A stretch of DNA of 64,000 bases, from the NCBI RefSeq assembly GCF_034424175.1, contig NZ_CP139986.1, positions 1,860,001-1,924,000 of the forward strand, given 5' to 3'. The notes below the pieces were generated by a model. The model made no database searches. It worked only from the letters and a program-made list of their open reading frames with translations, and was not told where the DNA came from. Positions 8,423 through 17,135 of this stretch are shown here, in pieces. The first letter of the stretch is position 1. The number at the start of each line of letters is the position of its first letter. Both the position numbers and the translations under genes were made by a program. Origin of the DNA: Kluyvera intermedia. Lineage in GTDB: Bacteria; Pseudomonadota; Gammaproteobacteria; Enterobacterales; Enterobacteriaceae.

Positions 8423-8512
8423 GGAGAGATGCCGGAGCGGCTGAACGGACTAGTCTCGAAAACTAGAGTAGGGGCAACTCTACCGGGGGTTCAAATCCCC
8501 CTCTCTCCGCCA
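8423..8512 (+). tRNA. serU: tRNA-Ser (anticodon CGA)
   Basis: A 90-nt class II tRNA running from GGAGAGATGCCGGAGCGG to an encoded CCA, with the long variable arm (TAGGGGCAACTCTA) of serine tRNAs and anticodon CGA in CTCGAAA. It matches serU of E. coli in length and position next to mtfA. The anticodon stem reads CTAGT/ACTAG where K-12 has CCGGT/ACCGG, a compensatory pair of changes that keeps the stem. Confidence 0.96.
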
Positions 8513-8935
8513 CTTTCAACAACTTACATTCCCAATTCTCGTTGGCTTTCCCTATCGAAACGTTTGTAGAATATTTTCGTAACCGTATCCCGTCACTTCA
8601 TTCTGTCGCCAACTGTGATATTGAACACAGGAATATTCCCGATGTGCAGTTTCTGCTCGCAAGGAGACCTGGATCACGCGTCGAATCGGTAGCCAACAGG
8701 AATGCTGTTGCTGGCGTCAACCATCAATATCACCTGATGGGCTTCAATCGCTGAAAAAAACGTGTATGCCAGCCTGATCGTGTCATTGGAAAAGAAAATA
8801 TTATTTTCAGATGGATTCAAATCGAGTTATTTGTCCAAATTTAAATAACTTAGCGATTATCAATTTAACGCTTATATCTTACTGTAGAACCATTGTTTTT
8901 ATTATTTCTACTAACGGTTCGACGATAGGATTAAC
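8513..8935. promoter_or_regulatory. Intergenic region with two dyads upstream of the OmpA-like gene
   Basis: The 423-bp stretch has no convincing complete gene. A reverse-strand frame near 8680-8757 ending PVGYRFDA could be a gene remnant but is too short to name. Two perfect dyads lie close to the next gene: GAAAATATTATTTTC at 8794-8808 and AGTTATTT-N10-AAATAACT at 8825-8850. They are candidates for regulator binding at the promoter of the outer-membrane gene starting at 8936. Confidence 0.45.
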
Positions 8936-9517
8936 ATGAAAAAAACGCTTATTACATTAATCATTGTGAATGCTTTTACTGCGACTACCGCTTTTGCTGC
9001 TGCGGATGTTGGCAGTTGGTATGCAGGATCTAAATTTGGTTGGACACATTATTCTGATGCCAATACTCGACAGCATACAAATTTAGACCGTGATAATGTG
9101 GGTGGCGGTATATTTACCGGTTATCAGATTACCCCATGGCTGGCTGTCGAAGGAGGGTATGATTATCTGGGAAATATGCAGATTCACGGTCAGCATAATA
9201 GCTCAGGTGCTCAGATGAAAAGTCAGGGACTGCAGGTGTCGATGAAAGCCAGCTACGGTTTGACCAATGATTGGGATCTATATGGCCGTGCAGGATTAAT
9301 GGGATACCGCGCAGAGTCTGATATTAAAGGCCACAATGATTTTGATACCGGTATCCGTCCGGTGCTGGCTGTGGGTTCCGAGTATGCCTTTAATGACAAC
9401 TGGTCTGGCCGACTGGAATATCAATGGGTTAGTAACGTGGGTAATGAGAATCAGATTGGTATCAGTAGTGACATCAGTTCTGTGATGGCTGGCGTAAGCT
9501 ATCGATTCGGTCAATAG
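8936..9517 (+). CDS. OmpA-like outer membrane beta-barrel protein (membrane domain only)
   Basis: A 193-residue protein with a signal peptide (MKKTLITLIIVNAFTATTAFA, cleaved at AFA-AA) and an eight-stranded barrel of the OmpA transmembrane type. Typical motifs are SWYAGSKFGWTHY, GGGIFTGYQITPWLAVEGGYDYLG, YGLTNDWDLYGRAGL and the terminal VSYRFGQ. The C-terminal peptidoglycan-binding domain of full OmpA is missing, so it is barrel-only. Role unknown; such small barrels act in adhesion, serum resistance or as envelope stabilisers. It converges with a lipoprotein gene on a strong terminator. Confidence 0.88.
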   Translation: MKKTLITLIIVNAFTATTAFAAADVGSWYAGSKFGWTHYSDANTRQHTNLDRDNVGGGIFTGYQITPWLAVEGGYDYLGNMQIHGQHNSSGAQMKSQGLQVSMKASYGLTNDWDLYGRAGLMGYRAESDIKGHNDFDTGIRPVLAVGSEYAFNDNWSGRLEYQWVSNVGNENQIGISSDISSVMAGVSYRFGQ

Positions 9518-9528
9518 ATAACCGCACT

Positions 9529-9569
9529 AAAAAAAATCCCCTGTCATTTTGTATACAGGGGATTTTTTT
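9529..9569. terminator. Bidirectional Rho-independent terminator
   Basis: A-run, stem AATCCCCTGT / ACAGGGGATT, then a T-run. It serves the OmpA-like gene on one strand and the convergent lipoprotein gene on the other; the lipoprotein stop codon lies inside its right flank. Confidence 0.9.
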
Positions 9570-9951
9570 ATCCTTGCACCAGAGAAACCAGCGAACTATT
9601 TACTTTGACCAGACCATCCATGTTCTTTTCTTTTAAGTAAAGATTATTGACTAACCGTATCTGGTCTAATTTGGACAGTGTCTGATAAACCTGATGCGCC
9701 TGGCTATGATCATCAAATATATCAGCGGTTTTTACATCGAGCAGATAATCTGTTTTCAGTGTTAAGGTGAGATTATCAATGATTGACTTATTTTCCTGAT
9801 GAAGTGAGGTCATCTCTGCGGGAGATGTTGTTGAAGAAATATTCTGAACGACTGGAATTTCCAATGAATCTATTTTAGTCAGCATTGGGGGCGGTGTTGA
9901 AGAACAGGCCGTGAGCAACAGAGTGAACACGCTGAAGGCAAATTTACGCAT
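9568..9951 (-). CDS. Small lipoprotein of unknown function
   Basis: A 127-residue protein with a lipoprotein signal (MRKFAFSVFTLLLTACSS, lipobox LTAC with Cys16). Residue +2 after the cysteine is Ser, so outer-membrane sorting by Lol is expected. The mature part is mostly polar and helical (for example NKSIIDNLTLTLKTDYLLDVKTADIFDD) and has no motif I recognise. It is convergent with the OmpA-like gene and shares its terminator. Confidence 0.75.
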   Translation of the reverse strand: MRKFAFSVFTLLLTACSSTPPPMLTKIDSLEIPVVQNISSTTSPAEMTSLHQENKSIIDNLTLTLKTDYLLDVKTADIFDDHSQAHQVYQTLSKLDQIRLVNNLYLKEKNMDGLVKVNSSLVSLVQG

Positions 9952-10106
9952 CGTATTTCCTGGGGAACAATAATTATCACGAACTTATTATCGTTTTTCT
10001 CCGCCATATGACGATGCTTTATTCATTTATTTTTAAATATCTGCCACTATTGACTCGAAATAGCGTCCTCTCCTTGACCAAATGCTGCCTGGAAAAGGCC
10101 GTCCAT

Positions 10107-11087
10107 TTAGGCCCCAGAACTGGCGCGGATCATCAGATGAACAGGCAATAAGAGGTTGGTATCCGTTTTATTATCCAGCAGAATTTCCAGCGCTTGCTGG
10201 CCTAATCGGTCTTTATCGACTGCCAGAGTGGTTAACGCGGGCTGAGCCCAGGCCGCTGTTTCAATATCATCAAACCCCACCACCGCAATATCTTCAGGCA
10301 CCCGTAGATCACGTTGAGCGCAAGCCTGTAGCACCAGGAGCGCGGTAGCATCGTTGTAGGCAAAAATAGCGTCTGGAGGTTCAGGCAGTGCAAGCAATTC
10401 ATCAATCGCTTGCCGCAGCGATCGTTCCGTATCTAATTGCGGTGGGGCAATGGCTTCATACTCAGGCGGCATGAGGAGTTGAGCCTCATAGAGTGCCTTG
10501 CGATAGCCTTTCTCGCGCTGATGGATGCTGTAGTGGGAGAGGGTACTGGCGAGGAAGGCAATGCGCTTGCGCCCTTGTTCGAGCAAATGACGGGTTGCCA
10601 GATAGCCGCCCTGCATATTGTCTGGGTTGATACAGGGTAAATTCGGTGCCCAGAGATCGACCAGCACCAGCGGGAGTTTAAGCTGTTCAAGCAGCGCCAG
10701 CAGTTCGGGTTCGAAAAATCCTGCGCAGATCAGCGCATCGGGTTGATGCAGCATGACGCGATCGGCCACGGCATCACCTGGGCCGATGGACAGAAAGCTC
10801 AGTGCGATGCCCTGTTCTCGACAAGCGGACTCAAGGCTTAGAAACAACGGCGAATAGAAAGGCATTGCGCGGCTGATATTATGCTGACGATGGAGTAAAA
10901 ACAGTACTCGCTTGATTTTATCGCTGCGTAAACGAGAGAAATCGTATCCCTGCTGTTCTGCAACGGCAATGATGCGTAAACGCGTCTCTTCCCGGAGGCC
11001 GGGCTGGCCTTTAAGCGCACGGGACACCGCGCCAGGGGAAACGCCGCAGGCTGCGGCGATATCTCTTATTCTGACTGTCTTTGTCAT
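10107..11087 (-). CDS. LacI/GalR-family transcriptional repressor
   Basis: A 326-residue regulator. The N-terminal LacI helix-turn-helix and hinge are clear (VRIRDIAAACGVSPGAVSRALKG, then LRIIAVAEQQGYDFSR), followed by a periplasmic-binding-like sugar domain with FAYNDATALLVLQACAQRDLRVPEDIAVVGFDD, a signature of the family. It lies 21 bp downstream of the ROK kinase in the same direction, so the pair is probably one operon in which the repressor controls use of a sugar phosphorylated by the kinase. No transporter is adjacent, so the sugar is unknown. Confidence 0.9.
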   Translation of the reverse strand: MTKTVRIRDIAAACGVSPGAVSRALKGQPGLREETRLRIIAVAEQQGYDFSRLRSDKIKRVLFLLHRQHNISRAMPFYSPLFLSLESACREQGIALSFLSIGPGDAVADRVMLHQPDALICAGFFEPELLALLEQLKLPLVLVDLWAPNLPCINPDNMQGGYLATRHLLEQGRKRIAFLASTLSHYSIHQREKGYRKALYEAQLLMPPEYEAIAPPQLDTERSLRQAIDELLALPEPPDAIFAYNDATALLVLQACAQRDLRVPEDIAVVGFDDIETAAWAQPALTTLAVDKDRLGQQALEILLDNKTDTNLLLPVHLMIRASSGA

Positions 11088-11108
11088 CTCTTCTTTGTCT
11101 CTTCGTCG

Positions 11109-12008
11109 TTAGCGTTGTGCGCCAAGCCAGGCGGCACCACGAACGCCGCTGCTGTCACCGTGCTGTGCTTGAATAATCGGTGTACAGCACCGCTTGCCAA
11201 AAACATACCGCGCAATACGCGACTGCAGGCCGGGATACAGCTGCTTAATATTCGATACGCCACCGCCTAATACAATAGCGTCAGGATCGAGCATATTGAT
11301 GATCCCGGCCAGTGCGCGTGCTAGCTGATCCTGATACAGATCCCAGAGTTGTGCTGCCTGTGGATTACCTTTATTCAGCATATCAATTATTCCAGGCACC
11401 CTAACATGTTGCCCGAACTTCTGAAAATATTGCCGTTCCAGGCCACTGCCGGAGATGAAGCTTTCAATGCAGTTTATCTGTCCGCAATAACATGCGGTGG
11501 GGGCGCCGTCCCTCTCGGCTTGATAATGCGGCAGAAAATTATGCCCCCACTCCCCGGCGCAGGCATTAGGCCCGGTAATAGGTCGCTGATCCACGCAAAG
11601 ACCACCACCGCAACCGGTGCCGAGTATAACGCCAAATACCACGCCATAACCTTTCCCTGCGCCGTCCATAGCTTCTGAAAGGGTAAAGCAGTTGGCATCA
11701 TTCGTGACCGCGACTGGCATTACCAATTGTTCTTCGAGCTGCTGGATGAAGGGTTGTTGATTGAGTACCAGAATATTGGAGTTCTTAATCAGGCCGTCAG
11801 CATCGGCAGCTCCCGGGATCCCAAGCCCGATGGTGAGGGGGCTCTGCGTTGCCTCACGTGCGTCGGTGATGGCAGTGATGACGGCTTGAAAAAAACGCTG
11901 GTAGCTCTCTTTGGGCGTGGCATAACGCTGGCGATAAACGGTATCCCCATTTTCGTTTAACACTACGGCTTCGATTTTTGTGCCGCCAATATCTATCCCT
12001 AGTTGCAT
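11109..12008 (-). CDS. ROK-family sugar kinase (Mak/NagK type)
   Basis: A 299-residue ROK kinase. The ATP-binding motif LGIDIGGTKIEAVVL is at the N-terminus, the catalytic Asp is in VTNDANCFTLSEA, and the zinc-binding ROK signature is in the segment GEWGHNFLP ... CYCGQINCIESFISG. The end LGGGVSNIKQLY ... HGDSSGVRGAAWLG is very close to the fructokinase Mak of E. coli. It phosphorylates a hexose in the cytoplasm, most likely fructose or a related sugar. The linked LacI-type gene suggests inducible expression. Whether this is the Mak orthologue or a paralogue cannot be decided from one window. Confidence 0.85.
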   Translation of the reverse strand: MQLGIDIGGTKIEAVVLNENGDTVYRQRYATPKESYQRFFQAVITAITDAREATQSPLTIGLGIPGAADADGLIKNSNILVLNQQPFIQQLEEQLVMPVAVTNDANCFTLSEAMDGAGKGYGVVFGVILGTGCGGGLCVDQRPITGPNACAGEWGHNFLPHYQAERDGAPTACYCGQINCIESFISGSGLERQYFQKFGQHVRVPGIIDMLNKGNPQAAQLWDLYQDQLARALAGIINMLDPDAIVLGGGVSNIKQLYPGLQSRIARYVFGKRCCTPIIQAQHGDSSGVRGAAWLGAQR

Positions 12009-12148
12009 CTGTTTTCCCCACAGGTGGATAAGTTCGAAGGGGAGTGTATTACTGTTGTTTACTATACAAAATTATTTTTGGCTGAATATGTGATTTATGT
12101 AGGGAATGTTCAGCGTAATAGATGGGTTTTTGTCTAGTATAAATTTAG

Positions 12149-12175
12149 TTTCTCTCCCTGGGTGAGGGAGAGAAA
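12149..12175. terminator. Palindromic hairpin downstream of the Ail-like gene
   Basis: A perfect 11-bp stem, TTTCTCTCCCT / AGGGAGAGAAA, with a 5-nt loop, 16 bp beyond the stop of the leftward Ail-like gene. It resembles the CTCTCCC/GGGTGAGGG repeat units near 13.1 kb. A weak T run makes terminator function plausible but not certain. Confidence 0.55.
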
Positions 12176-12190
12176 TGGAGTTTTATGCGA

Positions 12191-12751
12191 TCAGAAACGG
12201 TAGCCGATGCCAACGTTAAAACCATTAACGCTGTATTTATCGTCGAGGTCTGCTGTCGTTCCCTCGTAGCCCACGTTGACGGTCATGTTTTCAACCGGGT
12301 TGATAATGATGCCAGCGCCATAGGCAAAAGAGGTCGATTTGTAGGATTCGCTATCGCGCATGATGTCATTGGTGCCTGCGTTTAACCATTTCACATCCGC
12401 ATCGGCTTTGGTTCGTGCCGCGCCACCAAGCGCATACAGGGAAACATAGTCGTTGATACGATAAGCCGGGCCCACCATTAATGAGTAGTACTTCACATCA
12501 ATATTGGTATTGACCGCATCAGAATCAACATAATAATTACGGTCTTCGCTGCCACTCATATAGGTAAATGAGCCGACAACGCTAAAAGGTGAGTCAAATT
12601 CATAGCGATACTGCAGATTAACACCGCGAATATTTTTAAAATCCTGGACGTCACTTTGTGCATAACCAATAGAAACGCTCTGGTTGTCTGCGAAAGCGAC
12701 TCCACTTGATAAACTACCCATAATCAAAACTGCCAGAGATATTCTTCTCAT
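12191..12751 (-). CDS. Ail/Lom/OmpX-family outer membrane protein
   Basis: A 186-residue protein with a signal peptide (MRRISLAVLIMGSLSSGVAFA) and an eight-stranded barrel of the Ail/OmpX family: SVSIGYAQSDVQ, GVNLQYRYEF, FSVVGSFTYMSG, YYSLMVGPAYRINDYVSLYALGGAA and the C-terminal VNGFNVGIGYRF. Members promote adhesion, invasion or complement resistance, or are envelope-stress proteins like OmpX. The start at 12751 is chosen because AAGG precedes it and it opens the signal peptide. It is a single-gene unit. Confidence 0.9.
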   Translation of the reverse strand: MRRISLAVLIMGSLSSGVAFADNQSVSIGYAQSDVQDFKNIRGVNLQYRYEFDSPFSVVGSFTYMSGSEDRNYYVDSDAVNTNIDVKYYSLMVGPAYRINDYVSLYALGGAARTKADADVKWLNAGTNDIMRDSESYKSTSFAYGAGIIINPVENMTVNVGYEGTTADLDDKYSVNGFNVGIGYRF

Positions 12752-13288
12752 TTTAGATAACCTTAATAAAATCAATGTATTAATTTAATAATTCATGAGG
12801 GCGGGGCGAGAAGAAGTATATCGGTATTGTATTAAATGAATAACTACCTAAATTTATGGGAAAGGTGGTGAAATATAGGTTTAGATGCGAAATATGCTTC
12901 GGAATAGTCTTATTTATTGTTTTCGTTTATGCGATTAATTAGATAGGGCGGCTGAGTAAAGCGTGATATTGCATAAATATGGATACGTTTATCCAGAGAA
13001 AAAAAGCCCCTGAAGGCTGAGGTATCCCCAGTAAATTTTTATAATTTAACAAATAGGCTAATGTATTGCTCTGACAGGGAAATTCGCACTGTTCGGTTCC
13101 CTCGCCCCTTTGGGGAGAGGGTTAGGGTGAGGGGCTGGCTGGATCTGAAAGGGAAATAAAATTCACTTTAATTACAGTGCATTAACCCTCGCCCCAGCCC
13201 TCTCCCTTAAAAAGGGAGAGGGCGCACACCGTGCCTGACCTTATTTCTGGGGATTCCTCAGCCCTGAAGGGGCTTTAAAATCGAGTGT
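12752..13288. repeat. Intergenic region with a nested palindromic repeat element (13003-13276)
   Basis: No gene is visible. The outer arms at 13003-13031 and 13247-13276 are near-complementary (AAAGCCCCT...CTGAGGTATCCCCAG against its inverse with a few changes). Inside, 13098-13135 and 13186-13222 are inverted copies of a CCCTCGCCCC/GGGAGAGGG-type palindromic unit. The right arm overlaps the probable terminator of the fumarase gene. Short dispersed palindromes of this composition are common in gamma-proteobacterial intergenic DNA. The AT-rich part before 13003 presumably carries the Ail-like gene's promoter. Confidence 0.7.
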
Positions 13289-14938
13289 TTATCGCAGGTG
13301 GCAGCTTGCGCACTGAGTATTTTGGATCTGCTGGAAGAAGTCATTACCCTTATCATCTACCAGGATAAATGCGGGGAAGTTTTCGACTTCAATTTTCCAG
13401 ATAGCTTCCATACCCAGCTCAGGATAGGCCACGCATTCCAGGCTCTTGATGCTAGTTTGGGCCAGTACTGCTGCCGGGCCGCCGATGCTACCGAGGTAGA
13501 AACCGCCGTGTTGATGACAGGCGTCAGTGACCTGTTGGCTACGATTACCCTTCGCCAGCATCACCATGCTCGCACCCTGCGACTGGAGTAAATCGACGTA
13601 TGAGTCCATACGTCCGGCGGTCGTTGGGCCTAATGAACCGGAGGCGTACCCTTCAGGTGTTTTAGCTGGGCCAGCATAATAGATTGGGTGATCTTTCACG
13701 TACTGCGGCAGCGCCTCGCCGTTATCCAGCAACTCTTTGAGTTTGGCATGAGCAATATCACGCGCCACTATAATGGTGCCATTCAGCGATAGGCGGGTGG
13801 AGACCGGATGCGCAGACAGCTGCGCCAGGATCTCGTTCATCGGCTGATTAAGGTTGATGCTGACCGCATCGCCTTCACCTTGCTGACGCAATGATTCCGG
13901 GATGTATTGCGCTGGATTATGTTCAAGCTTCTCAATCCAGATGCCGTCACGGTTAATTTTGGCTTTGATATTACGGTCGGCAGAGCAGGAAACCCCCATG
14001 CCGATTGGGCAGGATGCTCCGTGGCGCGGCAGTCGGATCACGCGAATATCGTGGGCGAAGTATTTGCCGCCAAACTGTGCGCCGAGGCCCAGATTTTGTG
14101 CCTCAACTATCAATTCCTGTTCTAACTGCACATCGCGGAATGCCTGGCCATGTTCGTTGCCTTCGGTTGGCAAACCATCGTAGTAGCGCGCAGATGCCAG
14201 CTTCACCGTTTTCAGCGTAACTTCCGCTGAGGTACCACCGATGACAAAGGCAATATGATACGGCGGGCAGGCCGCAGTCCCCAGCGTGCGCATCTTTTCA
14301 ACCAGATAGTTTTTCAACTTCGCCGGGGTAATCAGTGCCTTGGTTTCCTGATACAAATAGGTTTTGTTTGCTGAGCCGCCGCCTTTAGCGACGCAGAGGA
14401 ATTTATACTCATCACCGTCAACGCTATACAGGTCAATTTGTGCAGGCAAATTGGTTCCGGTATTCACCTCTTTATACATATCCAGCGCGGCGTTTTGGGA
14501 ATAGCGCAGGTTGTCAGAGATATAGGTGTTGTACACGCCTTGTGACAGCGCCGCTTCATCACCACCGCCGGTCCACACACGCTGGCCTTTTTTGCCCATA
14601 ATGATGGCGGTACCGGTATCCTGGCAGGTTGGCAGAACGCCTTTAGCGGCGATTTCAGAGTTGCGCAGGAACTGCAAGGCAACGTATTTATCGTTCTCGC
14701 TGGCTTGTGGGTCGCTGAGAATGGCGGCAACCTGTTGCTGGTGCGATGGACGCAGCATAAAGGCGGCATCATGAAAGGCCTGCTGCGCAAGAAGGGTTAA
14801 TGCTTCTGGTGCCACCTTTAACACTTCCTGACCATCGAACTCGGATACACAGACATGTTCACGACTCAGCAGGTAGTATTCAGTATCGTCGTGGGCTAGC
14901 GGAAAGGGATTCTGGTAGAAAAACGGTTTGTTCGACAT
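13289..14938 (-). CDS. Class I fumarate hydratase (FumA/FumB type, 4Fe-4S)
   Basis: A 549-residue iron-sulfur fumarase very close to E. coli FumA and FumB over its full length. The three cluster cysteines are in place: Cys105 (VLPTCQDTG), one near 224 (GTAACPPYH) and one near 318 (GASCPIGMG). Other landmarks are KGGGSANKTYLYQ and GPTTAGRMDSYVD. It interconverts malate and fumarate in the cytoplasm. It lies downstream of the dicarboxylate transporter with a hairpin between them, so it may be read at reduced level from the same promoter. The setting next to a fumarate reductase, DcuSR-like proteins and an FNR box points to a FumB-like anaerobic role, but FumA and FumB cannot be told apart by eye. 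Confidence 0.95.
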   Translation of the reverse strand: MSNKPFFYQNPFPLAHDDTEYYLLSREHVCVSEFDGQEVLKVAPEALTLLAQQAFHDAAFMLRPSHQQQVAAILSDPQASENDKYVALQFLRNSEIAAKGVLPTCQDTGTAIIMGKKGQRVWTGGGDEAALSQGVYNTYISDNLRYSQNAALDMYKEVNTGTNLPAQIDLYSVDGDEYKFLCVAKGGGSANKTYLYQETKALITPAKLKNYLVEKMRTLGTAACPPYHIAFVIGGTSAEVTLKTVKLASARYYDGLPTEGNEHGQAFRDVQLEQELIVEAQNLGLGAQFGGKYFAHDIRVIRLPRHGASCPIGMGVSCSADRNIKAKINRDGIWIEKLEHNPAQYIPESLRQQGEGDAVSINLNQPMNEILAQLSAHPVSTRLSLNGTIIVARDIAHAKLKELLDNGEALPQYVKDHPIYYAGPAKTPEGYASGSLGPTTAGRMDSYVDLLQSQGASMVMLAKGNRSQQVTDACHQHGGFYLGSIGGPAAVLAQTSIKSLECVAYPELGMEAIWKIEVENFPAFILVDDKGNDFFQQIQNTQCASCHLR

Positions 14939-14961
14939 AGCTCTTCACTCCATAAAAATAA

Positions 14962-14989
14962 AACCGCCGGAGGTTGTCCTCCGACGGTT
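14962..14989 (-). terminator. Intercistronic terminator between transporter and fumarase
   Basis: On the reverse strand a 12-bp stem (AACCGTCGGAGG / CCTCCGGCGGTT, one mismatch) is followed by TTTTATTTTT. It lies between the upstream transporter and the fumarase start and could lower fumarase expression or define separate units. Confidence 0.8.
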
Positions 14990-14994
14990 ATGAA

Positions 14995-16509
14995 TCAGAA
15001 CATCATAGACATCCACGGGTAGCCAATGAACAGCAGAGCGGCCAGGAAGATACCGCCAAAGATGGTGCCAAGGCGCCAATAATCTTTGGTCGGCAGATAG
15101 CCGCTACCGTAGTAAATCGGGCTTGGGCCGGTGCCATAAGGGGTGATGATCCCCATGATACCCAGTGAGGTCACCATCAGCATCACGAACACATTCATGT
15201 TCATACCCGGAATAGTCGATGCAATGGTTAGCATCGCGGGCAGCAGGGCGGTGGTGTGTGCGGTGGTGCTGGCAAAGAGATAGTGAAGCAGATAGAACGC
15301 CAGCAGCAGCACGATAGTGGCGACACCCGGGGAAATTCCGCTCATCAGCATTCCGCCTTCTTTACCCAGCCAGCCGATAAAGCCGGTTGAAGAGAGGCCA
15401 TCAGCCAGAGCGACCAGCGTCGCGAACCACACGAAGGTGTTCCATGCGGCTTTATTACCGGTGATATCGTTCCATTCCAGCACGCCGGTCCACAGCATCA
15501 GGCCAATGATCAATAGGGCAGCCATTGCCGGTTCAATCCAGGCGGCAGCGAAGATCCACATCATCAGCGCGCAGCATACAAAGACCAACAGCAGGATTTC
15601 GTTACGCGACAGCTTGCCCAGTTTCTCCAGCTCACGTGCGGCCCACAGCGGGACTTCATCATTCACTTTTACTTCCGGCGGGTAGAACCAGTAAGCCAGT
15701 AGCGGCATGACGAGGATCAGCAGTACACCCACCGGCAGGAAAGCGATAAACCAGGTGCCCCAGGAGATGTTAATCCCCACGATGCTTTTAACCAGTGCCA
15801 ATGCCAGCAGATTTGGTGCGAGTGCTGAAAGGAACATGGAGCTGGTGATGCAAGCCGCGGTAATGGCTACCCACATGAGATAAGAGCCAATTTTACGGGC
15901 GCTTGGATCATTGGGTTTTGAGCCATAAAGCGGTGGCAGGTTGGCAATAATCGGGTAGATAGTCCCGCCGCTTCGTGCGGTATTGGACGGGGTGAAGGGG
16001 GCCAACAACAGGTCAGCCAGAGTAATGGCATAGCCCAAGGTCAGACTCCGGCGACCGAGATATTTCACCAGAATCAGCGCCAGACGACGGCCGAAGCGTG
16101 TTTTATCATAACCGGCGGCGAACATGAAGGCACCGAAGATAAGCCAGACGGTGGAGTTACCAAATCCGCTTACTGCCCACTTAAAGGAAGCCCCCGCCAG
16201 CTGGAACTTCGGCGCTGCCATCTGTTCAGGGCTAAACAGAACCCATTGACTGCACAGGGCGATAGCCACCACACCAGTCAGGCCGATAACGGCACCCGGC
16301 AGCGGCTCGAAGATAAGACCGACAATCACGCCAACGAAAATAGCGAAATAGTGCCATGCGTAAGGCGGGAGTCCATCAGGTACCGGGACAAAAAGGAGCA
16401 GCACGGCCACAATAACGGGGAGTGCCATCATCAGAAGGCGGTTTTTCTTGCCATCCTTCGGTTTGCTCACCGGGATCGGTGAGTGCGATGCCGCAGATTT
16501 ATCGTTCAT
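14995..16509 (-). CDS. DASS-family anion/dicarboxylate transporter (TtdT/CitT-like)
   Basis: A 504-residue polytopic inner-membrane protein of the divalent anion:sodium symporter family. Family landmarks include GLIFEPLPGAVIGL, the SNT-type motif LLAPFTPSNTARSGGTIYPI and the second one TPYGTGPSPIYYGSGYLP near the C-terminus. The closest E. coli relatives in sequence and spacing are TtdT (tartrate:succinate antiporter) and CitT. A fumarate/succinate or malate/succinate exchange role is inferred from the neighbours: fumarase downstream and fumarate reductase divergent. The N-terminal about 30 residues are a polar cytoplasmic extension. The promoter region is shared with the divergent reductase and holds an FNR box. 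Confidence 0.9.
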   Translation of the reverse strand: MNDKSAASHSPIPVSKPKDGKKNRLLMMALPVIVAVLLLFVPVPDGLPPYAWHYFAIFVGVIVGLIFEPLPGAVIGLTGVVAIALCSQWVLFSPEQMAAPKFQLAGASFKWAVSGFGNSTVWLIFGAFMFAAGYDKTRFGRRLALILVKYLGRRSLTLGYAITLADLLLAPFTPSNTARSGGTIYPIIANLPPLYGSKPNDPSARKIGSYLMWVAITAACITSSMFLSALAPNLLALALVKSIVGINISWGTWFIAFLPVGVLLILVMPLLAYWFYPPEVKVNDEVPLWAARELEKLGKLSRNEILLLVFVCCALMMWIFAAAWIEPAMAALLIIGLMLWTGVLEWNDITGNKAAWNTFVWFATLVALADGLSSTGFIGWLGKEGGMLMSGISPGVATIVLLLAFYLLHYLFASTTAHTTALLPAMLTIASTIPGMNMNVFVMLMVTSLGIMGIITPYGTGPSPIYYGSGYLPTKDYWRLGTIFGGIFLAALLFIGYPWMSMMF

Positions 16510-17135
16510 ATTACGCTTCTATAAGTAGTTAATAATTTGGTTTGAATAATTGCCGATTTGCTTTTTTTAGTTTTTTTACTTTATTTAGATTCCAAAAGTG
16601 GATTCAGCAATTTTAAGAATGAGTCATTGACGCTATTTTATTAAGCGCCAGATTGAGAAAATGTTATATTCATATAATGCGCTTTTAGGGACTATTACAA
16701 TTGATCATGATCAAGAAAGTGCGGTCGCCGTGTTATTTTCAGTCTATTTTGTATAACCCTATTAGTTTGTCGGTTATTATTGGTGTTAGGAATATATAAA
16801 ACAAATAATTAACATCACCCTACAAATCCTTTAGTGGTTCAACTTGTTGATTTTAATGATATTTTATTTTTATTTAATTGCCTGTCTCACTGTTGATAAA
16901 GTTATTTTTTGACTCACCTTTGTTAAATATTTGAGAATTAAATTGAGCTTAATTAATAACACTATGGGGGTGCTGATGTTATTGAGGGGATTAAATAGTT
17001 TTATAACTAACGTAATAACTTTAGTAACTAAAATTAGCGCTATATTAATACCATGATATCGGCATAACAAATAACTCAAATACAGCCCGAACGCGAATTT
17101 TTGAATTTAATTTTTAAAGTTTGGAGTTTCCAATT
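16510..17135. promoter_or_regulatory. Divergent control region of the fumarate island with FNR box
   Basis: An AT-rich 626-bp region between the leftward transporter and the rightward fumarate reductase. At 16701-16714 the sequence TTGATCATGATCAA is a perfect FNR box (TTGAT-N4-ATCAA). It lies about 190 bp from the transporter start and 435 bp from the reductase start. The half near the reductase is unusually AT-rich, with repeated TAACTTTAGTTA-like tracts that could bind the DcuR-like regulator or H-NS; this is a guess. A 69-residue reverse frame here is low-complexity and rejected. Confidence 0.8.
16701..16714. promoter_or_regulatory. FNR-binding site, perfect consensus
   Basis: TTGATCATGATCAA fits the FNR consensus at every fixed position and predicts anaerobic control of one or both divergent transcripts. 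Confidence 0.88.

Noticed and set aside
8660..8757. Reverse-strand gene fragment ending PVGYRFDA
   Set aside because: Too short and without start or family pattern; mentioned only as a possible remnant in the intergenic entry.
12009..12190. Possible LacI-type operator in front of the ROK kinase gene
   Set aside because: The GTATTACT/ACTATAC dyad is too imperfect to support a site without comparison to relatives.
16870..17079. 69-aa reverse frame with many Leu/Ile/Thr codons
   Set aside because: It lies in a very AT-rich promoter region, is low in complexity, has no ribosome-binding site and no family pattern.
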